From positions 62,001 to 126,000 of the forward strand of contig JAHJTN010000017.1 in the NCBI GenBank assembly GCA_018829465.1: a stretch of 64,000 nt of DNA. The letters are read 5' to 3'. Shown piece after piece: positions 1 to 8,571 of the stretch; positions within the stretch are counted from its first letter, which is position 1, and each line of letters begins with the position of its first letter. The notes beneath the pieces are model-generated. The model made no database searches, was not told the origin of the DNA, and saw only the letters and a list, made by a program, of their open reading frames with translations. The position numbers and the translations under genes are program-made. This stretch comes from Bacteroidota bacterium. Lineage in GTDB: Bacteria; Bacteroidota; Bacteroidia; Flavobacteriales; Flavobacteriaceae.

Positions 1-291
1 CGATACATCTTCACCTACCTCAAAATCGGGCTCTATTTTTCTGGCATCGGTAAGCGAAATTTCCTGATTGGGGTCTTCAACTTCACCATCGGCCACCACT
101 ATGCGGTTTCTCCAAATTTCCATATCACCCTTGTCGGGGTTGATAATGATGTCGAAATTGTCGTCAGAACCAAATTTTTTCTTCAAAGCATTTCTGAAAA
201 CTTCTTCCAAAATAGCCATAAGCGTCACACGGTCAATGAGTTTATCGTCTTTAAACTCAGAAAATGATTCAATCAGATCTAAATTTTCCAT
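1..291 (-). CDS. nusA: Transcription termination/antitermination factor NusA, N-terminal fragment (gene runs off the window)
   Basis: The minus strand from an ATG at 291 reads MENLDLIESFSEFKDDKLID and continues open to base 1, giving about 97 residues. This resembles the NusA N-terminal RNA-polymerase-binding domain, with a DRVTLMAILEEVFRNAL helix and a later INPDKGDMEIWRNR strand pair. NusA binds RNA polymerase and modulates pausing, termination and antitermination. It lies 11 bp after rimP in the same direction, which is the widespread rimP-nusA order. The S1 and KH domains lie outside the window. The call rests on the N-terminal sequence plus this gene order. Confidence 0.9.
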   Translation of the reverse strand, partial: MENLDLIESFSEFKDDKLIDRVTLMAILEEVFRNALKKKFGSDDNFDIIINPDKGDMEIWRNRIVVADGEVEDPNQEISLTDARKIEPDFEVGEDVS

Positions 292-302
292 AATTCAATT
301 TG

Positions 303-767
303 CTATTTAAAATTGAGCTTCACCGTTGATTTTGCAATCTCCGAAAAAGGTATGCTCGTTTCTTTTTCAACTGTTATTTTTCCTTTGCCCAGAGGCTTAG
401 GTTCTCTTATTTTTGACACTATTGTGACTTTATTTTCATCAGCTTCAATTAATTTTCCTGTCAAATGATCGCCGGACAGCAATGTCAATTCCAAATCACG
501 TCCTCTGTTTTTTTCATATTGCCTGGGCAATATAAGTGGTGATGTGGCTCCCGCTGAGGTTACCTCGAGCGAAAAATCGTCATCTTCATTCAGGTTGTGT
601 TCAATTTGCCTGCTTGCGTCTATACAGTCTTGCAAAGAGACACCCTGATCGCCATCTAAAATAACGCGTATGTGACCCGATTCGGATAGGTTCAATTCAA
701 TCAAAAACAAATCTGTTCGAGAATCGAGAAAAGCATTCAATAAAGTTTCTACCCGTTGTTTCAGCAT
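303..767 (-). CDS. rimP: Ribosome maturation factor RimP
   Basis: This 154-residue protein matches RimP in size and in its two-part layout. The N-terminal half carries the ...FLIELNLSESGHIRVILDGDQGVSLQDC region, followed by the conserved LEVTSAGATSPLILPRQY stretch where most RimP proteins have EVSSPGLDRPL. A small SH3-like C-terminal domain follows (LTGKLIEADENKVTI). RimP assists late assembly of the 30S subunit. The ATG at 767 is preceded closely by a hairpin (781-801). It sits directly upstream of nusA, so the two are very probably co-transcribed. Confidence 0.93.
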   Translation of the reverse strand: MLKQRVETLLNAFLDSRTDLFLIELNLSESGHIRVILDGDQGVSLQDCIDASRQIEHNLNEDDDFSLEVTSAGATSPLILPRQYEKNRGRDLELTLLSGDHLTGKLIEADENKVTIVSKIREPKPLGKGKITVEKETSIPFSEIAKSTVKLNFK

Positions 768-780
768 ACTGTAATAAAAG

Positions 781-801
781 AGGGGACTTTAAAGGTCCCC
801 T
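781..801 (-). terminator. G/C-rich hairpin in the rimP leader; terminator- or attenuator-like
   Basis: AGGGGAC (781-787) pairs perfectly with GTCCCCT (795-801) around a 7-nt A/T loop whose bases can pair further. On the minus strand the hairpin is followed by CTTTTATTAC and, 13 nt after the hairpin, by the rimP ATG. It lies 128 nt after the aminotransferase stop. It could terminate aminotransferase transcripts or act as an attenuator or structured leader of rimP-nusA. The sequence alone does not decide. Confidence 0.5.
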
Positions 802-928
802 CAGCGTTATTCGTTTTTGACAGTGCAAAATTATGCAAAAAATATGATTTTGCAAAACAAAGATTTAGACTTTATTTTAAATGTATTTTAACAAGGTCAT
901 TTCTATAAAATTCATTGTAAATATAGGG

Positions 929-2113
929 TTATGTCAATGCATTTTTAATTCGGCGGACGGCTTCTTTAAGCTCATCTGTAGAAGCGGCATAAGAAATCCG
1001 AATGCAGTTGTCGCTGCCAAAAGCTGCGCCGGTGACGGTAGCTACATGAGCCTCTTCCAGTAAATACATGGCAAAATCATCTGCATTTTTGATGGTATGT
1101 CCTTTGATTGTTTTTCCAAAAAATGAAGAAACATCCGGAAAAACGTAGAAGGCACCTCCGGGTTCATTGGTTTTGATGCCAGGAATTTCGGCTAGTAATT
1201 CTAAAATAAGGTTTCGCCTTTCTCGGAAAGCATCAATCATAAATTGGATAGAACTGACAGGAGCTTTCAACGCAGCTATCGTAGCGCGTTGCGCAATGCT
1301 ATTTGCACCTGAGGTAATTTGTCCCTGTATTTTGTTGCAAGCTTTGGCTATCCATTCCGGACCACCTATATAGCCAATACGCCATCCGGTCATAGCAAAT
1401 GCTTTTGACACACCGTTTACCGTAACGGTTCTGTCGTACATATCGGGTATGCAGGCAAAACTGAAATGGCCTCCTACAAAATTGATGTGTTCGTATATTT
1501 CATCAGACACCACAAATATTTGGGGATGTTTGCGCAACACTCCTGCCAAACCTTCCAATTCTGTTTGGCTGTACACCGAACCTGTGGGGTTGCATGGCGA
1601 ACTAAAAATCATGAGTTTGGTTTTGGGGGTAATGGCTGCTTCTAACTGCGCTGGTGTTACCTTAAAATCAGACTCGATACCGGTTCTTATTTCTACGGGC
1701 GTACCTTCTGCAATTTTTACAATATCACTGTAGCTCACCCAATAGGGAGCTGGCAAAAGTACTTCATCACCCGGATTGAGCATGACCATGGCAATGTTTG
1801 CCAAAGACTGTTTGGCACCAGTTGAAACCACAATTTGATTGGGTGTATAATCGAGGTGGTTGTCTCGTTTAAATTTGTCTGAAATGGCTTGTTTTAAATC
1901 GGCATAACCATCAACGGGGGAATAGGAGTGGTAGTTTTGCCCAATAGCTTCTATGGCTGCCTGCTTGATAAACTCGGGTGGGTTGAAATCGGGTTCGCCC
2001 AAGCTCAATCCAATTATATCTTTTCCTTCAGCTTTCAGTTCGCGTGTTTTGGCTGCCATAGCCAAGGTGGCTGAAGTAGCCAATTTATTAACTCTTTCAG
2101 ATAGCAAATTCAT
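929..2113 (-). CDS. Class I/II PLP-dependent aminotransferase, aspartate aminotransferase type (Ib)
   Basis: The 394-residue protein has the fold-type I aminotransferase landmarks: SLGEPDFNPPEF near residue 37, the substrate loop YSPVDGYADLK, SSPCNPTGSVYS with Asn175, SDEIYEH with Asp204 and Tyr207, and the PLP lysine at 237 in NGVSKAFAMTGWRIGY with Arg245. A C-terminal NCIRISYA supplies the carboxylate-binding arginine. The family is closest to the prokaryotic Ib aspartate aminotransferases, some of which also use prephenate or aromatic substrates, so the exact substrate is not fixed. The desaturase gene ends 24 bp upstream on the same strand. Confidence 0.88.
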   Translation of the reverse strand: MNLLSERVNKLATSATLAMAAKTRELKAEGKDIIGLSLGEPDFNPPEFIKQAAIEAIGQNYHSYSPVDGYADLKQAISDKFKRDNHLDYTPNQIVVSTGAKQSLANIAMVMLNPGDEVLLPAPYWVSYSDIVKIAEGTPVEIRTGIESDFKVTPAQLEAAITPKTKLMIFSSPCNPTGSVYSQTELEGLAGVLRKHPQIFVVSDEIYEHINFVGGHFSFACIPDMYDRTVTVNGVSKAFAMTGWRIGYIGGPEWIAKACNKIQGQITSGANSIAQRATIAALKAPVSSIQFMIDAFRERRNLILELLAEIPGIKTNEPGGAFYVFPDVSSFFGKTIKGHTIKNADDFAMYLLEEAHVATVTGAAFGSDNCIRISYAASTDELKEAVRRIKNALT

Positions 2114-2137
2114 AGTATTTCTGGTTTTGATAGGTGT

Positions 2138-3241
2138 TTAGGCCGGTTGATAGGTCGGTTTTTTGCCCAGTTCTTTTAGATGATTAAAATGAGCGGCCAA
2201 GGCTGCACGCGTGGTTTTGAATTCGTGATAAGGTAAATCAAATTCTTTGGCTGTTTTTTTAACGATTTCAGATATTTTCTTGTAATGTATATGGCTGATA
2301 TTCGGAAAAATATGGTGTTCAACTTGGTGGTTTAGTCCACCTGTAAACCAGTTAACCAACCAGTTTCGAGTGCCAAAATTTGCCGTGGTACGCAATTGAT
2401 GTACAGCCCATGTGTCTTCCAATTGACCGTCAACAGGTGGTGAAATGGTTTCAGATTCGTGGGTAACGTGTGCCAACTGAAACACCACACTAAGAATAAG
2501 TCCGGCGGTGTAATGCATCACAAAGAAGCCAATCAAAATTTTCCACCAAGCGATGTTCATCACCAAAATTGGAATGACAATCCAAACGGACATATAGATC
2601 ATTTTGGTGATAATCAAAATACTCCACTCCCGTATGGGCACCAATTTACCATCGGCAGAAAGTCCTCTTTTGATGTAGCGTTTCATTTGAAGAAAATCTG
2701 TGGTGATTGCCCAATTAATGGTGAGCAATCCGTAAAGCAAAACGGAGTAGTAATGTTGAAAACGATGCAATGGCGACCATTCGGCTTCTTTGGAAAACCG
2801 CATAATTCTTCCGGCTTCGAGGTCTTCATCATGCCCGGGTATGTTGGTAAATGTATGATGCAATACATTGTGTTGCACTTTCCAATTAAAGACATTTCCG
2901 GAAAGTATGTAGATGCTGCTTCCCATCAACTGATTGATCCATTTTTTGGATGAATAGGTGCCGTGGTTGCCGTCGTGCATCACATTCATGCCCACACCGG
3001 CCATGCCAATCCCTATGAGTACAGTCATTCCCAACATCCACCACTGTGAAATGTCGAGTGTTAATATGAGAAAATAGGGCGTAAGGAAAATAGAAAACAT
3101 CACAATGGTTTTGAGGTGAAGTTTCCAATTTCCGGTTTTTTTGATGTTGTTGGCCTTAAAATACTCGTTGACACGATGGTTCAATGTCTTGAAAAAGTTT
3201 GTTTGATCTTTACGAGGAAATCTTAAATGCGGTAGATTCAT
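2138..3241 (-). CDS. Membrane fatty acid (acyl-CoA/acyl-lipid) desaturase
   Basis: About 367 residues with the three histidine boxes of front-end and acyl-lipid desaturases: HDGNHGTYS, HNVLHHTFTN and NHQVEHHIFP, the last of the QxxHH type. These bind the di-iron centre that inserts a double bond into an acyl chain. Several hydrophobic segments flank the boxes, so it is an inner-membrane enzyme, probably adjusting membrane fluidity. An upstream in-frame TTG at 3256 could extend it by five residues. The ATG at 3241 (MNLPHLRFPRKDQ) is preferred. TAnnTTTG-like -7 boxes on the minus strand at 3254-3261 and 3289-3296 are possible promoters. Position and substrate of desaturation are unknown. Confidence 0.9.
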   Translation of the reverse strand: MNLPHLRFPRKDQTNFFKTLNHRVNEYFKANNIKKTGNWKLHLKTIVMFSIFLTPYFLILTLDISQWWMLGMTVLIGIGMAGVGMNVMHDGNHGTYSSKKWINQLMGSSIYILSGNVFNWKVQHNVLHHTFTNIPGHDEDLEAGRIMRFSKEAEWSPLHRFQHYYSVLLYGLLTINWAITTDFLQMKRYIKRGLSADGKLVPIREWSILIITKMIYMSVWIVIPILVMNIAWWKILIGFFVMHYTAGLILSVVFQLAHVTHESETISPPVDGQLEDTWAVHQLRTTANFGTRNWLVNWFTGGLNHQVEHHIFPNISHIHYKKISEIVKKTAKEFDLPYHEFKTTRAALAAHFNHLKELGKKPTYQPA

Positions 3242-3456
3242 AATACTTGGGTACAAAATTACACGAAAAACAATTATTTTATTTTTGCCAAAAATAGATA
3301 TTTAAACTTTAACGTTTCACCACTTGGCTTTATTTTTAACTTTTAGAAAGTTTTTTTTGTTACAAATCAAACGCTTTCTTAAAAAAAAAAGGCAGGGATT
3401 GAAGATTTAAACCTTCTACATCAGAGTTGAGCAAACACCGTGCCGATTATAGTACG

Positions 3457-6400
3457 CTACATATTTCTCCTGTATTGACCGCCCACGCTAAACAAGGTTT
3501 CTGTGATTTGTCCCAATGAACAGTATTTGGCTGCTTCCATAAGCAACGCGAAAATATTTTCGTTTTCCTTAGCGGCTTTTTGTATGCCGGCTAAAGAAAT
3601 TTGCGCTTCCTTATCATAGGTTTTATGTAGGTTTTGTAGGGTGCGTATCTGATTTTCTTTTTCAGTTTCAGTAGCGCGAATGACCTCTCCGGGCAAAACT
3701 GTAGGCGATCCTTTACTACTTAAAAATGTATTGACACCGATAATTGGAAACTCGCCATTGTGTTTGAGCGTCTCATAATGCAGGCTTTCTTCCTGAATTT
3801 TTGACCGTTGATACATGGTTTCCATAGCGCCTAGAACCCCGCCGCGCTCCGTGATCCTGTCAAACTCAGCTAAAACGGCTTCTTCAACCAAGTCTGTAAG
3901 TTCTTCGATGATAAATGAGCCTTGCAGGGGATTTTCATTTTTGGTCAGTCCCAATTCCTTGTTGATGATGAGTTGTATAGCCATCGCCCTGCGTACGGAT
4001 GCTTCTGTAGGCGTCGTGATGGCTTCGTCGTAGGCATTGGTGTGCAGCGAATTACAGTTGTCATAAATGGCATAGAGCGCCTGTAGTGAGGTTCTAATGT
4101 CATTAAAATCAATCTCTTGTGCATGCAGCGACCTTCCGGAGGTTTGAATGTGATATTTGAGCATTTGCGAACGCTCGCTGCCTCCGTATTTATCTTTGAT
4201 GGCACGTGCCCAAATTCGGCGGGCTACACGACCAATAACTGCATATTCAGGATCGATGCCATTGGAAAAAAAGAAAGACAAATTGGGTGCAAAATCGTCG
4301 ATGTGCATGCCTCTACTCAGATAGTATTCCACATAGGTGAAGCCGTTGGACAAAGTGAACGCCAATTGTGTAATTGGATTTGCACCTGCCTCTGCAATAT
4401 GATAACCGGAAATGGAGACCGAATAGAAGTTTCTCACTTTTTCCTCAATAAAATAAGCTTGTACATCGCCCATTAGTCTCAGGGCAAATTCGGTAGAAAA
4501 AATACAAGTATTTTGCGCCTGATCTTCTTTGAGTATATCGGCCTGAACCGTCCCGCGAACCCTAGAAAGCGTTTTGACTTTTATTTTTTGGTAAACCGCT
4601 TCGGGCAAAACCCGATCACCCGTAATGCCAAGCAACATCAATCCAAGTCCGTTATTCCCTTCGGGCAAAGTTCCTGCCTCATCATAGTTGTGATAAACGG
4701 GTCTCGTAATGCCTTTGTCGCGATAGATTTGTTCAATCTTGCTTTCAACTTCTTTTTCGAGACCGTTTTCCTTGATGTATTTTTCACAATTCTGATCGAT
4801 GGCTGCATTCATAAAAAACGCCAACAACATAGGCGCAGGCCCATTGATGGTCATACTTACAGATGTCATTTCATCTGACAAGTCAAATCCGGAATACAGT
4901 TTTTTGGCATCGTCCAAGCAGCAAACAGAAACCCCCGCATTGCCAATTTTTCCGTATATATCGGGTCTGAAATCCGGATTTCTGCCATACAGTGTCACGC
5001 TATCAAAGGCAGTTGAAAGTCTTTTGGCGGGCAATCCCTTACTCACGTAGTGAAAGCGTTTGTTGGTACGTTCCGGACTGCCTTCGCCGGCAAACATACG
5101 CGTGGGGTCTTCGTTTTGTCTTTTGAAGGGATAAATGCCTGCTGTGTAGGGAAATTTTCCGGGTACGTTTTCTTGGAAAGACCATCGGAGCAAATCGCCC
5201 CAAGCTTCGTATTTGGGCAAGGCAATTTTAGGAATTTCCGTTCCGGAAAGCGATGGCGTGTGCGTTTGAATCGCAATTTCTTTATCTCTTACTTTAAAAA
5301 CATATTCGGTGTTTTTATATGCCTGTTGGGTGTGCTTCCACTGTAATATAAAATCCCAGTGTGCCGGTAAGAGTTTTTTTCTGAGATGTTGAAATGCATC
5401 TAACAATCTGGTATTTTCTTCAGCAGTATCAGAAAGGTGTAAACCGTTTTCATCCAATGCGGGTTCTGCTCCTGAAAAGAAAGAAATACTCAAATAAAGT
5501 CCATATAGTTTTTGCGCAATCTCAATTTGCTCTTGATGTTTTTTTTGAAGCACCCGATGGTTTTCTGTTATTTCGGAGAGATATCGGATGCGTTTGGGCG
5601 GGATGATGTATATTTTTTCTGAAAGTGCATCAGAAATTTCAAAGTTAGTTTTAAAATCCTGCTTACATTTTCGGTTGAGTGTGTTGAGCACGGCTGCGTA
5701 GAGCGCGTTCATACCCGGATCGTTAAACTGAGAAGCGATGGTGCCAAAAACGGGCATTTTATCTGCTTCTATGTTCCATAATTGATGGTTTCTTTGGTAT
5801 TGTTTTTTTACGTCGCGCAAGGCATCAGCAGCGCCGCGTTTATCAAATTTGTTGATGGCGACTAAATCGGCAAAGTCGAGCATGTCTATTTTTTCGAGTT
5901 GGGTGGCGGCACCAAATTCGGGAGTCATCACATAGAGGGAGGCATCTGAGTGTTCCAAAATCTCGGTGTCACTTTGGCCTATTCCTGAAGTTTCGAGTAT
6001 GATTAAATCGAATTGGGCCGCTTTCAAAACGGCCACTGCTTCGGCTACATATTTAGACAGAGCCAAATTGGATTGTCTGGTTGCCAATGAGCGCATATAC
6101 ACATTGGGGTGGTTTACGGCATTCATCCGGATGCGATCGCCGAGTAAGGCACCTCCCGTTTTTCGTTTGGACGGATCCACGGAAATAATACCGAGGTGTT
6201 TATCCGGAAAATCTTGGATAAAACGTCTGATGAGTTCGTCAATCAACGATGATTTTCCGGCGCCTCCGGTACCGGTGATACCGAGTACGGGTGAGTTGCG
6301 ATCGGGTTTTTGGAGCGTATCAAAAAGACTTAAAAAAGCCTCGTGTTGGTTTTCGGCCAAGCTAATAAGCCGTGCTATAATACCCGGGTTTTTTAAGTTG

Positions 6401-6879
6401 ATTTGCTGTTGCAAATCGATTGTTTTGTCCGGCGCGGCCATTTGGTAATCTGAACGAGAAACCAAATCGTTAATCATGCCTTGCAGGCCCAATTCCCGAC
6501 CGTCATCCGGACTGTAAATGCGCGTGATGCCGGCTTCCATCAAGGCTTTAATTTCTTCCGGTAAAATGACACCACCGCCGCCGCCAAAAATACGAATGTG
6601 CGAAGCACCTCTCTCTTCCAACAAATCGTGCATATAGGTGAAGTATTCGTTGTGACCGCCTTGGTAGGAAGTCAGAGCTATGGCGTGTGCATCTTCTTGT
6701 ATGGCTGTGTTGACCACTTCGTCCACACTTCGGTCATGCCCAAGGTGAATCACTTCCACGCCGGTGCTTTGTATGATTCGACGCATAATGTTGATGGCAG
6801 CATCATGGCCGTCAAAAAGTGAAGCGGCCGTTACTATGCGGATATTATGTACAGGTTTGTAAGGTAAGATAGGCGTCAT
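3457..6879 (-). CDS. icmF: Fused isobutyryl-CoA mutase (IcmF): B12-binding, G-protein chaperone and mutase domains
   Basis: The 1140-residue chain joins three parts. Residues ~10-140 are a cobalamin-binding domain ([12 protein letters not shown] with the lower-ligand His near 25, and [10 protein letters not shown]). Residues ~195-440 are a MeaB-like GTPase (P-loop GTGGAGKSS at ~203-211, then [10 protein letters not shown]). Residues ~560-1140 are the acyl-CoA mutase TIM barrel ([50 protein letters not shown]). IcmF interconverts isobutyryl-CoA and n-butyryl-CoA with adenosylcobalamin. YPF and QTSGRS in place of the methylmalonyl-CoA mutase Tyr/Arg pair favour an isobutyryl or other non-carboxylated substrate. 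The ATG at 6879 is preferred over the adjacent TTG at 6882. A possible -7 box TATTTTTG lies at 6899-6906. Confidence 0.93.
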   Translation of the reverse strand: MTPILPYKPVHNIRIVTAASLFDGHDAAINIMRRIIQSTGVEVIHLGHDRSVDEVVNTAIQEDAHAIALTSYQGGHNEYFTYMHDLLEERGASHIRIFGGGGGVILPEEIKALMEAGITRIYSPDDGRELGLQGMINDLVSRSDYQMAAPDKTIDLQQQINLKNPGIIARLISLAENQHEAFLSLFDTLQKPDRNSPVLGITGTGGAGKSSLIDELIRRFIQDFPDKHLGIISVDPSKRKTGGALLGDRIRMNAVNHPNVYMRSLATRQSNLALSKYVAEAVAVLKAAQFDLIILETSGIGQSDTEILEHSDASLYVMTPEFGAATQLEKIDMLDFADLVAINKFDKRGAADALRDVKKQYQRNHQLWNIEADKMPVFGTIASQFNDPGMNALYAAVLNTLNRKCKQDFKTNFEISDALSEKIYIIPPKRIRYLSEITENHRVLQKKHQEQIEIAQKLYGLYLSISFFSGAEPALDENGLHLSDTAEENTRLLDAFQHLRKKLLPAHWDFILQWKHTQQAYKNTEYVFKVRDKEIAIQTHTPSLSGTEIPKIALPKYEAWGDLLRWSFQENVPGKFPYTAGIYPFKRQNEDPTRMFAGEGSPERTNKRFHYVSKGLPAKRLSTAFDSVTLYGRNPDFRPDIYGKIGNAGVSVCCLDDAKKLYSGFDLSDEMTSVSMTINGPAPMLLAFFMNAAIDQNCEKYIKENGLEKEVESKIEQIYRDKGITRPVYHNYDEAGTLPEGNNGLGLMLLGITGDRVLPEAVYQKIKVKTLSRVRGTVQADILKEDQAQNTCIFSTEFALRLMGDVQAYFIEEKVRNFYSVSISGYHIAEAGANPITQLAFTLSNGFTYVEYYLSRGMHIDDFAPNLSFFFSNGIDPEYAVIGRVARRIWARAIKDKYGGSERSQMLKYHIQTSGRSLHAQEIDFNDIRTSLQALYAIYDNCNSLHTNAYDEAITTPTEASVRRAMAIQLIINKELGLTKNENPLQGSFIIEELTDLVEEAVLAEFDRITERGGVLGAMETMYQRSKIQEESLHYETLKHNGEFPIIGVNTFLSSKGSPTVLPGEVIRATETEKENQIRTLQNLHKTYDKEAQISLAGIQKAAKENENIFALLMEAAKYCSLGQITETLFSVGGQYRRNM

Positions 6880-7181
6880 CAAGAGGTTAAATATTTATCA
6901 AAAATACAACGATTTCTATATGATTTGTAAGAAAATTAAACGCTTGCAATTTACATATAATTTAAAAAACAAGCTTTTTTATTTGAAAATGATTAACAAA
7001 GACAATGTAAATCTATAATTTGTTATCAATATTTAAATATATATTTTTAAAAGCCATTCTGAAATTTGTTGAGTTGCATTACTTCATGGCTGTTTTTTTT
7101 GATATATTTGTTTTTTAGATGGTTTTTTTTTGATAAAACATCAACCAACGGTCTTTATTTTTTAACATTTAGATATTATAT
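6880..7181. other. A/T-rich divergent promoter region between icmF and the PfkB kinase
   Basis: About 300 bp without a gene, very A/T-rich, with long T runs. The plus strand carries a perfect Bacteroidota -7 box TATATTTG at 7103-7110, about 70 nt before the kinase ATG, but no well-spaced TTG element. The minus strand carries TATTTTTG at 6906-6899, just ahead of icmF. No tRNA, cobalamin riboswitch or repeat was recognised here. Confidence 0.4.
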
Positions 7182-8150
7182 ATGTACAAAATTGCTGTTT
7201 TAGGTCCGATTCCCCGCGATACTATAGTCACGCACAAAAATGAGACGATAAAAAAATATGGAGCGGTGACGCATCCGACGATTGCTTTGGCCAAATTATT
7301 GGTTGGAAAAGGTGAGGTAATTCCTATTTCTCATGTGCATCAAAAAGATCACAAGCCGATTGCCGATTTATTTGCGGCTTATGACAATATCAACGTAGCC
7401 GGTTTGTGCTGCAAAAACAATTGCGGCTCTGTGATTGAGCTCAATTTTATAGACCAAAACAACCGCTTAGAAAAGCAAACCGCTTTTATGAACCCAATTT
7501 TACCGGAGGATGTAGCTCCTTTTACAGACGCCGATGCCTTTGTTTTTGTCCCTATAACAGATTTTGAAATATCGCTCAGTACGCTTCGATATCTAAAAGA
7601 AAACAGCAAAGGCACTATTATTTTTGACGCGCATGGACCCACTTCTACCGTAACGGTGGCCGGTGTGCGAGAGCGAAAATTTTGGATAGACAGAGATGAA
7701 TGGCTTCCGTATATTGATGTTTTAAAAATGAATTTGGAAGAGTCGCAAGCCTCTTGGTTTAAAAATGAATATACACTCGATGAAATGGGGCATTACGATG
7801 ATGAAAATACGGCACACCTCGATGATTTTGCGGCCCATGTGTTAAGCAAAGGCGTAAAAGTGCTTTATGTAACCTTGGACTCACGCGGGTGTGTTGCTTA
7901 TACCAAAGAAGATGGCGCGCTCAAAAAAGATTGGATACCATCAGTACCTGTGAAAGAAGTGATAGACACAACCGGTTGTGGCGATTCATTTGCCGGCGGT
8001 CTTGCTTTCGGATTTGCCGTGTATAAAGACCACATAAAAGCAGCGCAGTTTGCCAACACATTAGGTTCGCTTCGCACGCAAGGAAAAACCTATGAAGTGT
8101 TTAAAAATTTGGCAGAAACGGAAGCTATCATTGCTGCGCATTACGGATGA
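7182..8150 (+). CDS. PfkB-family carbohydrate/nucleoside kinase
   Basis: This 322-residue protein has the ribokinase-family signature IDTTGCGDSFAGG with catalytic Asp268 and the anion hole next to it, plus an upstream KMNLEES motif and a VTLDSRGCVAY strand. It begins with a short strand (YKIAVLGPIPRDT) in place of the usual DVxxxGxxxxD, so the sugar-binding edge is unusual. PfkB enzymes phosphorylate sugars or nucleosides with ATP. The substrate cannot be named from sequence. It stands alone, with a strong terminator after it at 8291-8318. Confidence 0.83.
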   Translation: MYKIAVLGPIPRDTIVTHKNETIKKYGAVTHPTIALAKLLVGKGEVIPISHVHQKDHKPIADLFAAYDNINVAGLCCKNNCGSVIELNFIDQNNRLEKQTAFMNPILPEDVAPFTDADAFVFVPITDFEISLSTLRYLKENSKGTIIFDAHGPTSTVTVAGVRERKFWIDRDEWLPYIDVLKMNLEESQASWFKNEYTLDEMGHYDDENTAHLDDFAAHVLSKGVKVLYVTLDSRGCVAYTKEDGALKKDWIPSVPVKEVIDTTGCGDSFAGGLAFGFAVYKDHIKAAQFANTLGSLRTQGKTYEVFKNLAETEAIIAAHYG

Positions 8151-8290
8151 TATTTTGTTTTGTTTCGCTTTTTTAACAAATAACATCCAAATCACTTTTT
8201 GATAATATTAACCTAACTTCCGAAAAGCGAATTCACTGCATATTTGTATCGGATTAGTTACGTGTTTCATTCAGGTTATTTTGAGTTAGT

Positions 8291-8318
8291 AAAACCGGAG
8301 CAGGGGTGTTCCGGTTTT
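8291..8318 (+). terminator. Intrinsic terminator of the PfkB kinase gene
   Basis: AAAACCGGA (8291-8299) and TCCGGTTTT (8310-8318) form a perfect 9-bp stem with a 10-nt loop, followed by a T-rich run (TTTTATTTT). It lies 140 bp after the kinase stop. Confidence 0.78.
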
Positions 8319-8439
8319 TTTTATTTTAGTGTTTTACAAATCGACAACAATTATCATAAATATCAGATTGTCAGGTTTTAGCTTTAATTCATTATAAAAC
8401 TTAGACGTTCATTCATAAAAGTAAACTTACCGTAGTTAG

Positions 8440-8488
8440 GCCGAGCACATTTGAGACCTCTTTATCAAAGACCTCAACTGTGCTCGGC
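8440..8488. repeat. Nested long inverted repeat (possible structured RNA, terminator or mobile remnant)
   Basis: Three nested arms share one axis: GCCGAGCACA/TGTGCTCGGC (8440-8449 with 8479-8488), TTGAG/CTCAA (8451-8455 with 8473-8477), and TCTTT/AAAGA (8459-8463 with 8467-8471). The central loop is three nt. That is 20 paired bases with one mismatch and a small bulge. The hexamer GACCTC occurs twice within it. No T run follows on either strand, so it is not a typical terminator. It is 84 nt downstream of the TonB receptor stop. Confidence 0.7.
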
Positions 8489-8571
8489 TGCACTATGAAG
8501 AAATTTTAAATGATTGTGTAAATCACCCAGAATTCAAATCATACAACTGTTTTGTGATCGAACTCAGCTCG

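Larger units (their letters stand above)
8151..8571. other. Intergenic region between the PfkB kinase and the TonB receptor
   Basis: A 421-bp stretch between convergent genes. It holds the kinase terminator (8291-8318) and a long nested inverted repeat (8440-8488), described separately. A short plus-strand open frame from about 8455 reads into the antisense of the receptor gene. It has no recognisable protein similarity and no good start, so it is not called. Nothing else was recognised. Confidence 0.5.

Noticed and set aside
2459-2953. Long plus-strand frame (164 codons) inside the desaturase gene
   Set aside because: Antisense to a gene with all three desaturase histidine boxes; the peptide has no domain character.
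5966-6448. 160-codon plus-strand frame inside icmF
   Set aside because: Shadow of the GTPase domain on the other strand; no independent evidence.
6880-7181. Cobalamin riboswitch ahead of icmF
   Set aside because: No B12-box or conserved stem was found; the region is simple A/T-rich DNA.
8435-8488. Integron attC-like site (GTTAGGC beside a long palindrome)
   Set aside because: GTTRRRY stands at the 5' end rather than the 3' end and no matching RYYYAAC partner is present at the other side; no integrase or cassette context.
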